Positions 48,314 through 55,406 of a stretch of 64,000 nt of DNA are shown here, one piece after another. How positions within the stretch are numbered: the stretch's first letter is position 1; each line of letters opens with the position of its first letter. A program made the position numbers and the translations under genes. Below the pieces are notes generated by a model that ran no database searches, had not been told where the DNA came from, and saw nothing but the letters and a program-made list of their open reading frames with translations. Origin of the DNA: Elusimicrobia bacterium GWC2_64_44. GTDB taxonomy: Bacteria; Elusimicrobiota; Elusimicrobia; Elusimicrobiales; UBA9959. Where the stretch lies: positions 1 through 64,000 of the forward strand of contig MGUG01000030.1 of NCBI GenBank assembly GCA_001799845.1, read 5' to 3'.

Positions 48314-48826
48314 ATGAACCCACTAAGCATTTTAAGACAATTCATAAAGGGCCTCACCTCCGACACCGACCCGTCGCAGATAGGCTGGGGCATCGCCCTC
48401 GGCTTCGTCATCGGGCTCATTCCCAAGGCCAACCTCACCGCCCAGCTGCTGCTGGTGCTGCTGATGGCCCTGAAGGTGAACATCCCGATGGGGCTCATCG
48501 CCATGTTCTTGGTCTCCTTCGTCAACCCGCTCTTCGACAAGCTCACGGACCCGATCGGCTACGCGCTGCTCACCTCGGACGCGCTGGCGCCCCTGTGGAC
48601 CGCGCTCTATAACATGCCGGTGGTGCCGTGGACAGGTTTCAACAATACCGTGCTCCTGGGCGGGCTGCTGCTGGGCGCCGCGCTATTGGTCCCGGTGTAT
48701 TTCGCCGGGCGCCGCTTCGGCGTTTACTATAACGAGAAGTTCCGCGAGCGGGTAATGAATTCAAAGTTCGTCAAAGGCCTGAAGGCTTCCTTCCTCTTCG
48801 ACTGGTACTTCAAGGGGGGGGTGTAA
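48314..48826 (+). CDS. TIGR03546-family membrane protein
   Basis: The 170-residue product has about three or four membrane helices (GWGIALGFVIGLIPKANLTAQLLLVLLMAL; NIPMGLIAMFLVSFVNPLFD; VLLGGLLLGAALLVPVYF). The pattern matches the TIGR03546 family, which resembles DUF2062 proteins and is found next to TIGR03545 genes, as here. The function is not established. It lies 1 base before the TIGR03545 gene, so the pair is co-translated and probably forms an envelope complex. Confidence 0.8.
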   Translation: MNPLSILRQFIKGLTSDTDPSQIGWGIALGFVIGLIPKANLTAQLLLVLLMALKVNIPMGLIAMFLVSFVNPLFDKLTDPIGYALLTSDALAPLWTALYNMPVVPWTGFNNTVLLGGLLLGAALLVPVYFAGRRFGVYYNEKFRERVMNSKFVKGLKASFLFDWYFKGGV

Positions 48827-48827
48827 T

Positions 48828-50600
48828 ATGCGCTGGTCCTACATAGCTCCCCGCCTGGCTTTGCTCGTCCTTGTCTGGGCTTTCTTTTTCTTCGCCTTCG
48901 ACCACCTGCTCAAGTGGGGCATGATCAAAGGCCTGGAGAAAGGCGCCAAGGCGCGCGCCGAGATCGCCTCGGTGCGCACCACGGTGCTGCCGCCCTCGCT
49001 GTCCATAAAAGGCCTGACCGTGGGAGACGCGGCCTCCGAGTTCTCCAACCTCTGCGAATTCTCGTCGCTGGAGTTCCGGCTGGAGGGCCGCCCGCTGCTG
49101 GAGAAGAAGTTCGTGATCGACCGCGCCGCGCTGGCCGGCCTGAAGTTCGGCACGCCCCGGAAGACTTCCGCGCGCCTGCCGCTCGTTAAGGAGGAGCCGC
49201 CCTCTGAATTCGCCAGGGAGGTACAGGACGCCTCAAAGAACTTCGCCCTGGACCGCGCCGCGGACGTAAAAAGCGACGCCCTGGACGCCTACAAGGTGGA
49301 GCCGGATTCGCTCGAGTCCGTAAAGCTGGCTAAAGAGCTGGAGCGGAAATACGAGGAAGATTACAAGAAGCTTTTCGAACAGGCCGACTTCGCGTGCTAC
49401 CAGGCCCGCATGGACGCCCTGAAGGCCGACTACGAAAAAGCCAAAGGCGAGAGCAACCTCCCCAAGCAGGCCAAGGCTTACGCCGCAGCCGGCAAGGAAC
49501 TGAAGAAGCTCACAACCGACTTCAAGGCCGACAAGGAAGCGGTCGAAAAGGCCCTGGCCGAAGCCAGGTCGGCGATGAAGGCGCTGGAAGATGCCCGCCG
49601 CAAGGACACCGCCGGCGTCCTGGCCAGGCTGAAGCTGCCGTCGCTGGACAAGGCCTCGCTGGCCCGGATGCTGGCCGGCCCGGCCATAGCCGCCAAGACC
49701 GAAAAGGCCATGAAGTGGCTGGCCATAGCGCGCCGCTATATGCCCCAGAGCGCCACGGCCAAGACGCTGGCCCGCGAGGCCGGCCGAGGCCGCGTGATAG
49801 AATTCCAAAAAGAGCGCGCCTGGCCCGCGTTCCTTATAAGGGAGTTGGAAGTCTCCGGCGAGCTGGACCTCGGCGAGCCGCTGGACTACAGCGGGCGCAT
49901 AGAGGGCATCACCACCCAGCCGAAGATCTACGGCAAACCGCTGGTGGCCGACATCAAGGGCGCCAAGGGCGCCCGCACGCTGCAGGCCAGCGCCCTGGTG
50001 GACGCCACCGGCGACGCGCTGGCGGCCCGCGCGCTTCTGACCTACACGGGCATGGCCGTGAAAGACCTGCGCCTCGGCTCGGAGAATTCCGTCACGGTGG
50101 ACATCAGGGGCGCCGGCAATTTCGACGGCAGAGCGGCGGTGCAGGGCGAGAACCTCTCGGGCAAGGCGGTCTTCACCGTCGCCGGGGCCTCTTTCTCGCC
50201 CAAGGCCGACTCCGTGAAGACGCCGCAGGTAAAAAGCGCCCTCCTGGGGGCTTTCGATTCGCTGAAGTCCGCTTCGCTCTGGGCCGACGTCGGCGGCACT
50301 CTCAAGGCGCCCAAGTTCTCCGTCGATACCGACCTGGCCGGGGCGCTGTCGGCCGGCTTCTCCAAGGCGCTGGGGGCCGAGCTGAAGAAGGCCCAGGACG
50401 AGGCGGCCAAAAAGGTGGACGCCGCCCTTGAGCCCTACAAGGCTAAGCTCGACAAGCTGACCTCCTCCAACGAAGCCAAGATCCGCGAGAAGCTGGGCAT
50501 GGGCGAGAAGTCTGTAGGCGGCTTCGCCGGCGACCTGGAGCAGAAGCTGAAGCAGTCCCTGTCGCCTGGCAAGGTGAAGCTGCCCAAGTTCAAGCTGTAA
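48828..50600 (+). CDS. TIGR03545-family envelope protein
   Basis: The 590-residue product has one N-terminal membrane helix (residues 9-28, LALLVLVWAFFFFAFDHLL), then a large periplasmic part. Residues 40-110 look like an AsmA-type start (SLSIKGLTVGDAASEFSNLCEFSSLEFRLEG). Residues of about 125-300 are Lys/Glu/Ala-rich and helical, probably coiled coil. The C-terminal part (from about 340) repeats beta-strand patterns (GELDLGEPLDYSGRIEGI) and ends in another Lys-rich helix. It pairs with TIGR03546; a lipid-transport or envelope-maintenance role is an inference from AsmA likeness. Confidence 0.75.
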   Translation: MRWSYIAPRLALLVLVWAFFFFAFDHLLKWGMIKGLEKGAKARAEIASVRTTVLPPSLSIKGLTVGDAASEFSNLCEFSSLEFRLEGRPLLEKKFVIDRAALAGLKFGTPRKTSARLPLVKEEPPSEFAREVQDASKNFALDRAADVKSDALDAYKVEPDSLESVKLAKELERKYEEDYKKLFEQADFACYQARMDALKADYEKAKGESNLPKQAKAYAAAGKELKKLTTDFKADKEAVEKALAEARSAMKALEDARRKDTAGVLARLKLPSLDKASLARMLAGPAIAAKTEKAMKWLAIARRYMPQSATAKTLAREAGRGRVIEFQKERAWPAFLIRELEVSGELDLGEPLDYSGRIEGITTQPKIYGKPLVADIKGAKGARTLQASALVDATGDALAARALLTYTGMAVKDLRLGSENSVTVDIRGAGNFDGRAAVQGENLSGKAVFTVAGASFSPKADSVKTPQVKSALLGAFDSLKSASLWADVGGTLKAPKFSVDTDLAGALSAGFSKALGAELKKAQDEAAKKVDAALEPYKAKLDKLTSSNEAKIREKLGMGEKSVGGFAGDLEQKLKQSLSPGKVKLPKFKL

Positions 50601-51370
50601 TGAAAGCAGACAAGCTGCCGGCGCTGTTCATCGGCCACGGGTCGCCGATGAACGCGGCGCTGGACAATCCTTTTACGCGGGCCATGGGCGCGCTGGGAAA
50701 AGCGCTGCCGCGGCCCCGGGCCATCCTGTGCGTCTCCGCCCACTGGCTTACGGAAGGGGAACTCCGGCTCAGCGGGAGCGCGCCCTTCGAGACCATCTAC
50801 GACTTCTACGGCTTCCCCGACGAGCTTTACCGCATAACCTACGCGCCGCCGCCTGCCGGAGAGGCGGCCCGCGCTACCGCCGCCCTGCTCACGCCGGCGC
50901 CGGGCATAGAAGGCAGGGGGCTGGACCACGGCGCCTGGACCGTGCTGCGCATGCTCTATCCCGGGGCGGATGTGCCGGTATACCAGCTCAGCGTGGATTA
51001 CCCTGCCCCCGGCAAAGACCATTACGAACTGGGCCGCAGGCTGTCGGTGCTGCGGGAGCAGGGCGTACTGATCGTTGGCAGCGGCAACATAGTCCACAAC
51101 CTGGGGCGGATGTCCCCGGAGCAGGACGCGCCGCCGGCGCAGTGGAACCTGGATTTCGACCTGAAGGTAAAGGAATATATAGATAATGGCCGCAGGGCAG
51201 ACCTGGCGGCCTACGAGAAGCTGCCGGGGGGGAAGCTGGCCGTGCCCACCCCCGACCATTACTGGCCTTTCCTCGTGGCGCTGGGGGCCGGCCTCGAGGA
51301 TAAAGCCTCCTACCCCTACGAAGGCTACCACCACGCCACCCTCTCCATGCGCGCGGTCCTCCTCGGCTAG
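50600..51370 (+). CDS. ygiD: LigB-family extradiol dioxygenase, YgiD-like
   Basis: The 256-residue product resembles 4,5-DOPA dioxygenase extradiol proteins. Likely iron or zinc ligands are His in LFIGHGSP, His in CVSAHWL, and His in GNIVHNLG, with HGAWTVLRMLYPGADVP and YWPFLVALGAG as further family motifs. The enzyme would open catechol-type rings; this needs O2, which is odd beside strictly anaerobic functions, so the real reaction may differ. Start ATG overlaps the TIGR03545 stop by 1 base (TAATG), so it belongs to that operon. Confidence 0.85.
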   Translation: MKADKLPALFIGHGSPMNAALDNPFTRAMGALGKALPRPRAILCVSAHWLTEGELRLSGSAPFETIYDFYGFPDELYRITYAPPPAGEAARATAALLTPAPGIEGRGLDHGAWTVLRMLYPGADVPVYQLSVDYPAPGKDHYELGRRLSVLREQGVLIVGSGNIVHNLGRMSPEQDAPPAQWNLDFDLKVKEYIDNGRRADLAAYEKLPGGKLAVPTPDHYWPFLVALGAGLEDKASYPYEGYHHATLSMRAVLLG

Positions 51371-51413
51371 CGCAGAACGTTCAGACTTCAATACCAAATC
51401 ACAGCATCTTCCC

Positions 51414-51609
51414 GGGCCCGGGCTGACTCCCCGCGAGCGATTTTAGGGCGTAGGGTCAAGGTCCGTAGCGGACCGCCTATCATTAGGGCGGCGGCGGAGA
51501 CTGTTTGAGGAGCGCACTGTGTGCGCGACGAGTTCTCTGCCGGCGGAGGACCGCAGACCCTCTTCTGCCACGCCCGCTTATGAGCGAGTGGGGAGTAAGC
51601 CAGGGCCCC
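51414..51609. repeat. Structured intergenic repeat, family A copy 2
   Basis: It shares with copy 1 the core GCGAGCGATTTTAGGGCGTA, GGTCCGTAGCGGACC, CCGCC-TATCATTAG-GGCGG, a GCGCACTGTGTGCGC hairpin and CACGCCCGCTTATGAGCGAG. The outer arms (GGGCTGACTCCCC and GGGGAGTAAGCC) are unrelated in sequence to those of copy 1 but pair with each other. Confidence 0.75.
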
Positions 51610-51642
51610 GATGTGGGGGAACGGCAGTCTTTAACAGCACAA

Positions 51643-51698
51643 AGCAGCGTTACATACTGTTACGCGAAGGCGCGTACATACTAGTATGTAACGCTGCT
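51643..51698. repeat. Long palindrome with GTTAC repeats
   Basis: AGCAGCGTTACATACT pairs perfectly with AGTATGTAACGCTGCT at 16 positions. Further GTTAC/GTAAC pentamers lie inside it and at 51722, 51731 and 51863. The palindrome is followed by CTTTTAC, a weak terminator tail. It could insulate the hydrogenase promoter or be a binding array. Confidence 0.55.
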
Positions 51699-51777
51699 CT
51701 TTTACGGGCGCGCCTGTTAGTGTAACGCAACAGTAACGGTGCTACTCCGACGTAAATACGGCACATTTAAATAGGCA

Positions 51778-51806
51778 TTGACAAAACAGAAACGATGACG
51801 TATACT
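51778..51806 (+). promoter_or_regulatory. Strong promoter of the hydrogenase operon
   Basis: TTGACA (51778-51783) and TATACT (51801-51806) are spaced exactly 17 bases. Transcription should start near 51813, giving a leader of about 88 bases. Confidence 0.85.
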
Positions 51807-51818
51807 ATTTCTGTAGTC

Positions 51819-51838
51819 AACGTTAATAGATTAACGTT
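51819..51838 (+). promoter_or_regulatory. Predicted Rex operator
   Basis: AACGTTAA-TAGA-TTAACGTT is a perfect inverted repeat with the GTTAA-N4-TTAAC core of known clostridial-type Rex sites. It lies just after the predicted transcription start of an operon that contains rex itself, so NADH-sensitive self-repression is likely. Confidence 0.7.
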
Positions 51839-51844
51839 ATTAAA

Positions 51845-51867
51845 TAACGATGCGGCTACCATCGTTA
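51845..51867 (+). promoter_or_regulatory. Leader hairpin of the hydrogenase operon
   Basis: TAACGATG pairs with CATCGTTA around a 7-base loop in the 5' leader, 20 bases before the GGAGG site. It may be a second operator or an mRNA structure. Confidence 0.45.
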
Positions 51868-51900
51868 CATTCTGAACGCTAGACAACCCCGGAGGAAAGT

Positions 51901-52317
51901 ATGGCAAAGATACTCTGCATAGACGACGACAAGGACATCCTGGACACCTGCGAAGTGGTGCTGCAGGGGGTCGGGCACACCGTTGTAACGGCGACCAACG
52001 GCAAGGAGGGCTTCGAGAAGGCCTCCAAAGAGAAACCCGCGCTTATAGTCCTGGACGTCATGATGGACGACTCCACAGAGGGCTTCGCCACCGCGCAGAA
52101 GCTCCGCCGCGCCGAGGCCCTCAAGTACACCCCCATCATGATGCTCACCTCGGTCAACGAGACCTCGCCCCAGAAGTTCGGGGAGAAGGACGGCGAGTTC
52201 CTGCCCGTGGACGCCTTCCTGGAGAAGCCCATAAAGCCCAAGGAGTTCCTGGCCAAGGTCAAGGAACTGCTGGCCCTCAAGAAGGAGCAGGTTAACGTCG
52301 ACGGCCGCACCAAGTAA
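51901..52317 (+). CDS. Single-domain response regulator heading the hydrogenase operon
   Basis: The 138-residue product is a receiver domain: CIDDDKDI acidic pocket, LIVLDVMMDD with the phosphoacceptor Asp, MMLTSVNE, and FLEKPIKPKEF with the conserved Lys. There is no output domain. The short insert ETSPQKFGEKDGEFLPVDA before the Lys strand is typical of regulators found near sensory hydrogenases. A GGAGG site lies 5 bases before the ATG. It probably receives phosphate from the HydS-kinase at 57203 or the REC-kinase at 59654. Confidence 0.88.
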   Translation: MAKILCIDDDKDILDTCEVVLQGVGHTVVTATNGKEGFEKASKEKPALIVLDVMMDDSTEGFATAQKLRRAEALKYTPIMMLTSVNETSPQKFGEKDGEFLPVDAFLEKPIKPKEFLAKVKELLALKKEQVNVDGRTK

Positions 52318-52325
52318 GGAGCAAT

Positions 52326-52958
52326 ATGACAAGGATCCCCCAGCGCACCGTAGAGAGGTTCTTCCGCTACTGCCAGTTCCTGCACAACAGGCTTGAAGCC
52401 GGCTCCGAGCACGTCTTCTCGCACGAGCTGGCGGCGGCGGTGGGGGTTTCGCCGGAACAGGTCCGGCGCGACCTCATGAACTTCCGGCTGAAGGGCACCC
52501 CGCAGCGGGGCTACCCAATCAAGGAGTTCATGGCCGAGCTCTACGCGCACCTGGAATCCTCGTCGCTGACCAAGATGGTGCTGGTGGGGGTGGGCAACCT
52601 CGGAAAGGCCATACTTTCCTACTTCCTCAAGCGCAGGCCCAACCTCAGCATAGTGGCGGCCTTCGACCAGGACCCGGAGAAGGTCAACCGGGTCTACTCG
52701 GGCTGCCAGGTGCACCACATCGGCCAGCTCGAAAAGACGGTCTCCCGCGAAAAGGCGGCGGTGGGCATCATCACAGTGCCCGCCGCCTCCGCGCAGGAGG
52801 CGGCCGACGCCCTGGTCCGGGCCGGTGTGCGCGGCCTTATCAACTTCGCCCCGGTGCAGATCCGGGTGCCCGCCGGGATCTTCCTCGAGCAGATAGACAT
52901 CACGCTCTCCATAGAGAAAGTCGCGTATTTTGCCCGCAAGAACAGATCGAAGGAGTGA
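52326..52958 (+). CDS. rex: Redox-sensing transcriptional repressor Rex
   Basis: The 210-residue product senses the NADH/NAD+ ratio and represses fermentative and hydrogenase genes when NADH is low. The N-terminal winged helix (residues 8-75) reads RTVERFFRYCQFL ... VSPEQVRRDLMNF; the Rossmann domain starts VLVGVGNLGKAILSYF near residue 86 and continues with FDQDPEKV and IITVPAASAQEAADALVRAGVRGLINFAP. A C-terminal helix (FLEQIDITLSIEKVAYF) mediates dimer swapping in Rex proteins. A matching operator lies in the operon promoter. Rex within the hydrogenase operon closes a direct feedback loop. Confidence 0.94.
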   Translation: MTRIPQRTVERFFRYCQFLHNRLEAGSEHVFSHELAAAVGVSPEQVRRDLMNFRLKGTPQRGYPIKEFMAELYAHLESSSLTKMVLVGVGNLGKAILSYFLKRRPNLSIVAAFDQDPEKVNRVYSGCQVHHIGQLEKTVSREKAAVGIITVPAASAQEAADALVRAGVRGLINFAPVQIRVPAGIFLEQIDITLSIEKVAYFARKNRSKE

Positions 52959-52962
52959 CATC

Positions 52963-53445
52963 ATGAGCGCCCCCAGCAAAGTGGACAAGGTCCTGGAGAA
53001 TTACAGTTTCGCCAAGCGCGACAAGCTCATCCCCATCCTGCAGGACGTGCAGGCGGCCGAAGGCTTCATCTCCAAGCCGGCCGCCCTCAAAGTGGCGAAA
53101 CATTTGAATATCCCCGCCAGCAAGGTCTACGGCGTGGCCACTTTCTACAACCAGTTCAGGTTCAAGCCCGTGGGCAAGCACCACGTCATGATCTGCCGCG
53201 GCACCGCCTGCCACGTCAAGGGCTCCGCTGCCGTGCTGAAGATGTGCGAGGAGGTGCTCGGTATAAAGGCCGGCGACACCAGCCGCGACGGGCTATTCAG
53301 CATAGAAGTGGTCTCCTGCATCGGCGCCTGCGGCCTGGCCCCGGTCATCAGCATCAACGGCGAGTTCCACGCCAAGGTCACGGCCGACAAGCTGCGCAAA
53401 CTGGTAGAAGATCTTAGAAAAGCGGAGAACTCCAATGGCAAATAA
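52963..53445 (+). CDS. hydC: Electron-bifurcating hydrogenase subunit HydC (NuoE-like)
   Basis: The 160-residue product is a thioredoxin-fold [2Fe-2S] protein with the four cluster cysteines in CRGTACHVKGS and CIGACGLAPV. The N-terminal helical part (NYSFAKRDKLIPILQDVQ ... VYGVATFYNQF) is typical of NuoE/HydC. ATG 52963 is chosen because AAGGAG lies 8 bases upstream; an in-frame start at 52930 lies in the rex coding end. It transfers electrons within the HydABC trimer. The end overlaps hydB by 11 bases. Confidence 0.93.
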   Translation: MSAPSKVDKVLENYSFAKRDKLIPILQDVQAAEGFISKPAALKVAKHLNIPASKVYGVATFYNQFRFKPVGKHHVMICRGTACHVKGSAAVLKMCEEVLGIKAGDTSRDGLFSIEVVSCIGACGLAPVISINGEFHAKVTADKLRKLVEDLRKAENSNGK

Positions 53446-55393
53446 CGACATCCTGGACCGCAACCTCTCCGGCCTAACGCCCTCCGCCCGCAGGGACTTC
53501 CTGACACGCGTCTTCGGCTCCGAGGACTACGCCGCCAAAGCCGCGGCCCTGCGCCGCGAGGCGCTCACCCGCCCTGTCATTTACGTCGGAGCAGGCACCT
53601 GCGGCCTGGCCGCCGGCGCCGCAAAAACTCTGGAAGCGGCGAGGAAATATCTCAAGGACAACAAGCTCGAGGCCGACATTCTGGAAGTGGGCTGCATAGG
53701 GCTGTGCGCGGCCGAGCCCCTGCTCGACGTGCAGCTGCCCGGCCACGCCCGGGTCGGTTTCCAGCGCGCCTCCGGCGACACGGTCCCGGCCCTGCTCGAC
53801 TCCGTCTTCAAGGCCAAAGCCCCGCTGAAGGACTACCTCCTGGGCCAGTTCGAGGACGGGGGGAAGAAATGGCCCAAGGTGCCGCTGCTCTCGGAGCATC
53901 CCTTTTTCTCCAAGCAGCTGCGCTTCGTGCTCAAGCACGTCGGCCTCGTAGACCCGCTCTCTATCCAGGAGCATATAGCCCGCGGCGGCTACGGCGCGTT
54001 CCTTAAAGTGATACATACCATGACCCCGGCCCAGGCCTGCGACGCCGTGGAGGCCAGCGGCCTGCGCGGCCGCGGCGGCGGCGGCTTCCCGACGGGCAAG
54101 AAGTGGAAGATCGCCCTGGCGTCGGACGCCGACCAGAAATACATCGTCTGCAACGCCGACGAGGGCGACCCGGGCGCCTTTATGGACCGCTCCGTCATCG
54201 AGGGCGACCCTCACCGCGTGCTGGAGGGCATCGCCATCGGCGCCTACGCCATACACGCCAGCAAGGCCTACATCTACATCCGCGCCGAGTACCCGCTGGC
54301 CATCCAGAACCTCAAGAAGGCCATCGTCGACGCCAAGGCCTACGGCCTGCTGGGCGAGAACATCTACGGCAGCGGCTTCGACCTCGACGTCATCATCAAG
54401 ATGGGCGCCGGCGCCTTCGTCTGCGGCGAGGAGACCGCCCTGATGAACAGCATCGAGGGCCGCCGCGGCATGCCCAAGCCCCGCCCGCCGTACCCGGCGG
54501 TGAAGGGCCTCTTCGGCAAGCCCACCGTCATCAATAACGTCGAGACCTTCGCGAACGTCCCCGAGATCCTGTCCCAGGGCCCGGCGGCCTTCGCCGCTAT
54601 CGGCACCAAGGGCAGCAAGGGCACCAAGGTGTTCGCGCTGTCGGGCAAGGTCAACCGCACCGGCCTCGTCGAGATCCCGATGGGCACAACGCTTAAGGAA
54701 ATAGTCTTCGACATCGGCGGCGGCATAGAGGGAGGCCTGGGCTTCAAGGCCGTGCAGATAGGCGGCCCGTCGGGCGGCTGCATCCCGATGAGCCACATGG
54801 CCATCCAGGTGGATTACGAATCCCTTAAGACCGTGGGCGCCATGATGGGCTCCGGCGGCCTCGTCGTGATGGACGAGACGACCTGCATGGTGGACGTTGC
54901 CAAGTATTTCATGGACTTCATCAAGCGCGAGAGCTGCGGCAAGTGCATCCCGTGCCGCGAGGGCACGCTGCGCATGCTCGAGATCCTCAAGGCCATCACC
55001 CGCCACCGCCGCGGCGAGAAGGACGCGGACGCCCTGGCCCGCTTCTCCGGCATCATGAACCTCGAGAACCTCAGCCAGGTCATCCGCGAGACCAGCCTGT
55101 GCGGCCTGGGCCAGAGCGCCCCGAACCCGGTGCTCAGCACGCTGCGCTGGTTCCGCGACGAGTACGAGGCCCATATCTTCGAGCGCAAGTGCCCGGCGGG
55201 CGCCTGCACCGAGATGCTGGAGTTCTCCATAGACGCCGGCAAGTGCAAGGGCTGCACTCTCTGCATGAAGGGCTGCCCCACGCAGGCCATAGTGGGCAAG
55301 CCCAAGGTCCCGCACTACATCCGGACCGAGAAGTGCATCTCCTGCGGCTCCTGCAAGACCGTCTGCAAGTTCAAGGCCGTCGCCGCCGCTTAA
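53435..55393 (+). CDS. hydB: Electron-bifurcating hydrogenase subunit HydB (NuoF-like)
   Basis: The 652-residue product is the NAD(H)- and FMN-binding subunit. Domains in order: an N-terminal thioredoxin-like part (about 45-130, with GAGTCGLAAGA and GCIGLCAAEP); the NuoF domain with GLRGRGGGGFPTGKKW (FMN), CNADEGDPGAFMDRS (NADH) and a SCGKCIPCREGT [4Fe-4S] site near residue 500; and a C-terminal pair of [4Fe-4S] motifs (CKGCTLCMKGCP and CISCGSCKTVC). This C-terminal ferredoxin-like domain separates HydB from respiratory NuoF. It is the site where NADH oxidation is coupled to ferredoxin oxidation during H2 formation. Confidence 0.94.
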   Translation: MANNDILDRNLSGLTPSARRDFLTRVFGSEDYAAKAAALRREALTRPVIYVGAGTCGLAAGAAKTLEAARKYLKDNKLEADILEVGCIGLCAAEPLLDVQLPGHARVGFQRASGDTVPALLDSVFKAKAPLKDYLLGQFEDGGKKWPKVPLLSEHPFFSKQLRFVLKHVGLVDPLSIQEHIARGGYGAFLKVIHTMTPAQACDAVEASGLRGRGGGGFPTGKKWKIALASDADQKYIVCNADEGDPGAFMDRSVIEGDPHRVLEGIAIGAYAIHASKAYIYIRAEYPLAIQNLKKAIVDAKAYGLLGENIYGSGFDLDVIIKMGAGAFVCGEETALMNSIEGRRGMPKPRPPYPAVKGLFGKPTVINNVETFANVPEILSQGPAAFAAIGTKGSKGTKVFALSGKVNRTGLVEIPMGTTLKEIVFDIGGGIEGGLGFKAVQIGGPSGGCIPMSHMAIQVDYESLKTVGAMMGSGGLVVMDETTCMVDVAKYFMDFIKRESCGKCIPCREGTLRMLEILKAITRHRRGEKDADALARFSGIMNLENLSQVIRETSLCGLGQSAPNPVLSTLRWFRDEYEAHIFERKCPAGACTEMLEFSIDAGKCKGCTLCMKGCPTQAIVGKPKVPHYIRTEKCISCGSCKTVCKFKAVAAA

Positions 55394-55406
55394 GAGGAAA
55401 CACAAC

